Below, piece by piece: positions 63,680-64,000 of a DNA stretch of 64,000 nucleotides (its first letter is position 1; each line of letters opens with the position of its first letter). The notes beneath the pieces were generated by a model. That model saw only the letters and a program-made list of their open reading frames with translations, searched no databases and was not told the origin of the DNA. The DNA comes from Serilophus lunatus (taxonomy: Eukaryota > Chordata > Aves > Passeriformes > Eurylaimidae), in NCBI GenBank assembly GCA_013399895.1, contig VXBA01000893.1, forward strand, positions 61,713-125,712, given 5' to 3'. The position numbers and the translations under genes are program-made.

Positions 63680-64000
63680 TTATTCCCACCATCATTCCCA
63701 CGGCCCCTTGGACGCCGAAAGAGCGTGAGAAGGCCGCGAGCATCTGCCCCCCGACACTCGCATCGCGCCAGGTCCCCGGTGGTACCCACCGGTCCACCCG
63801 NAAGCGGTGCCTGATGCTCCCCCCCCCCGCCGCCACCAGAGATGTTCCAAGCGGGGAAAGCCCCTGATAGAGAAGACAAAGAGGAACGCTCGGAGCTGTT
63901 GGAGAGATGCATTACGCTTATAAGCTCGGTGGAAGGGCCAAGACCCCCGTGGGACTGCGGGTGGGGGTGCTCAGGGGTGAGAAGGGCCGAGACTGCAGGG
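63680..64000. promoter_or_regulatory. CpG island, cut by the window edge
   Basis: I count 24 CpG in 63701-64000, rising abruptly from near zero on the left, with GC-rich low-complexity strings (C10 at 63819-63828, gccgccacc, gtgggggtg). It is probably the edge of a CpG-island promoter extending beyond the window. Strand skew of the window suggests a minus-strand gene beginning near here. No TATA box, start codon context or protein could be assigned. Base 63801 is unresolved (n). Confidence 0.68.

Noticed and set aside
1..64000. tRNA, rRNA, CRISPR, LTR or known microRNA genes
   Set aside because: I looked for B-box strings, direct spaced repeats, LTR-like termini and familiar microRNA seeds and found none. 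An exhaustive covariance-model search was not possible.

Overview
This window reads as vertebrate nuclear DNA, most probably from a bird, and almost all of it is non-coding. Three things point that way. A truncated 3' end of a CR1-type LINE lies at about 32.76-32.94 kb; its final segment (the 'gatgatctttaag...cccttccaaccc' region) is the form familiar from bird genomes. Interspersed repeats are otherwise very sparse. No prokaryotic gene organisation is present: no operons, no ribosome-binding sites and no ORF above 190 codons. Turtle or crocodilian DNA, which also carries CR1, is not strictly excluded. I recognise no protein-coding exon, rRNA, tRNA, known microRNA or CRISPR array. The longest open frames (178-190 codons) are about as long as chance would give in 64 kb read in six frames, and none resembles a protein family I know.

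Layout. From 1 to about 28.8 kb lies mostly unique sequence of moderate GC. It is broken by AT-rich, homeodomain-motif-rich blocks at 2.5-3.06, 6.48-6.72, 18.76-19.02 and 24.38-24.96 kb that look like conserved non-coding regulatory elements. It also holds small repeats: a hairpin/direct repeat at 219-275, a 74-bp tandem duplication at 15.3 kb, a probable MIR relic at 13.4 kb, and a 25-bp element found twice at 4.81 and 7.15 kb. A distinctive central block at 28.8-30.6 kb combines raised CpG content, an exon-shaped open segment, polypyrimidine tracts, a loss or reversal of the window's strand bias, and very enhancer-like AT-rich sequence. The CR1 fragment follows at 32.8 kb. Further regulatory-looking blocks lie at 35.9-36.9, 43.4-43.6, 47.1-48.0, 49.56-49.87, 55.1-55.8, 56.5-57.7 and 59.0-61.4 kb. 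Two CpG-island-like segments stand out: 44.28-44.64 kb (27 CpG in 360 bp) and the right edge at 63.68-64.0 kb (24 CpG in the last 300 bp).

Interpretation. Outside the central block the + strand carries an A+C excess (about 57% in 11 hand-counted 60-base lines). That is the mirror image of the G+T excess usual on the sense strand of vertebrate genes. Together with the CpG-rich right edge, this suggests, as inference only, that much of the window is a long intron or 5' region of a gene transcribed on the minus strand whose CpG-island promoter lies at or just beyond base 64,000. The many enhancer-like blocks suggest a developmental-regulator locus. I could not identify the gene from sequence alone. 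No new enzymatic or defence system is visible; what is worth checking is the regulatory architecture.
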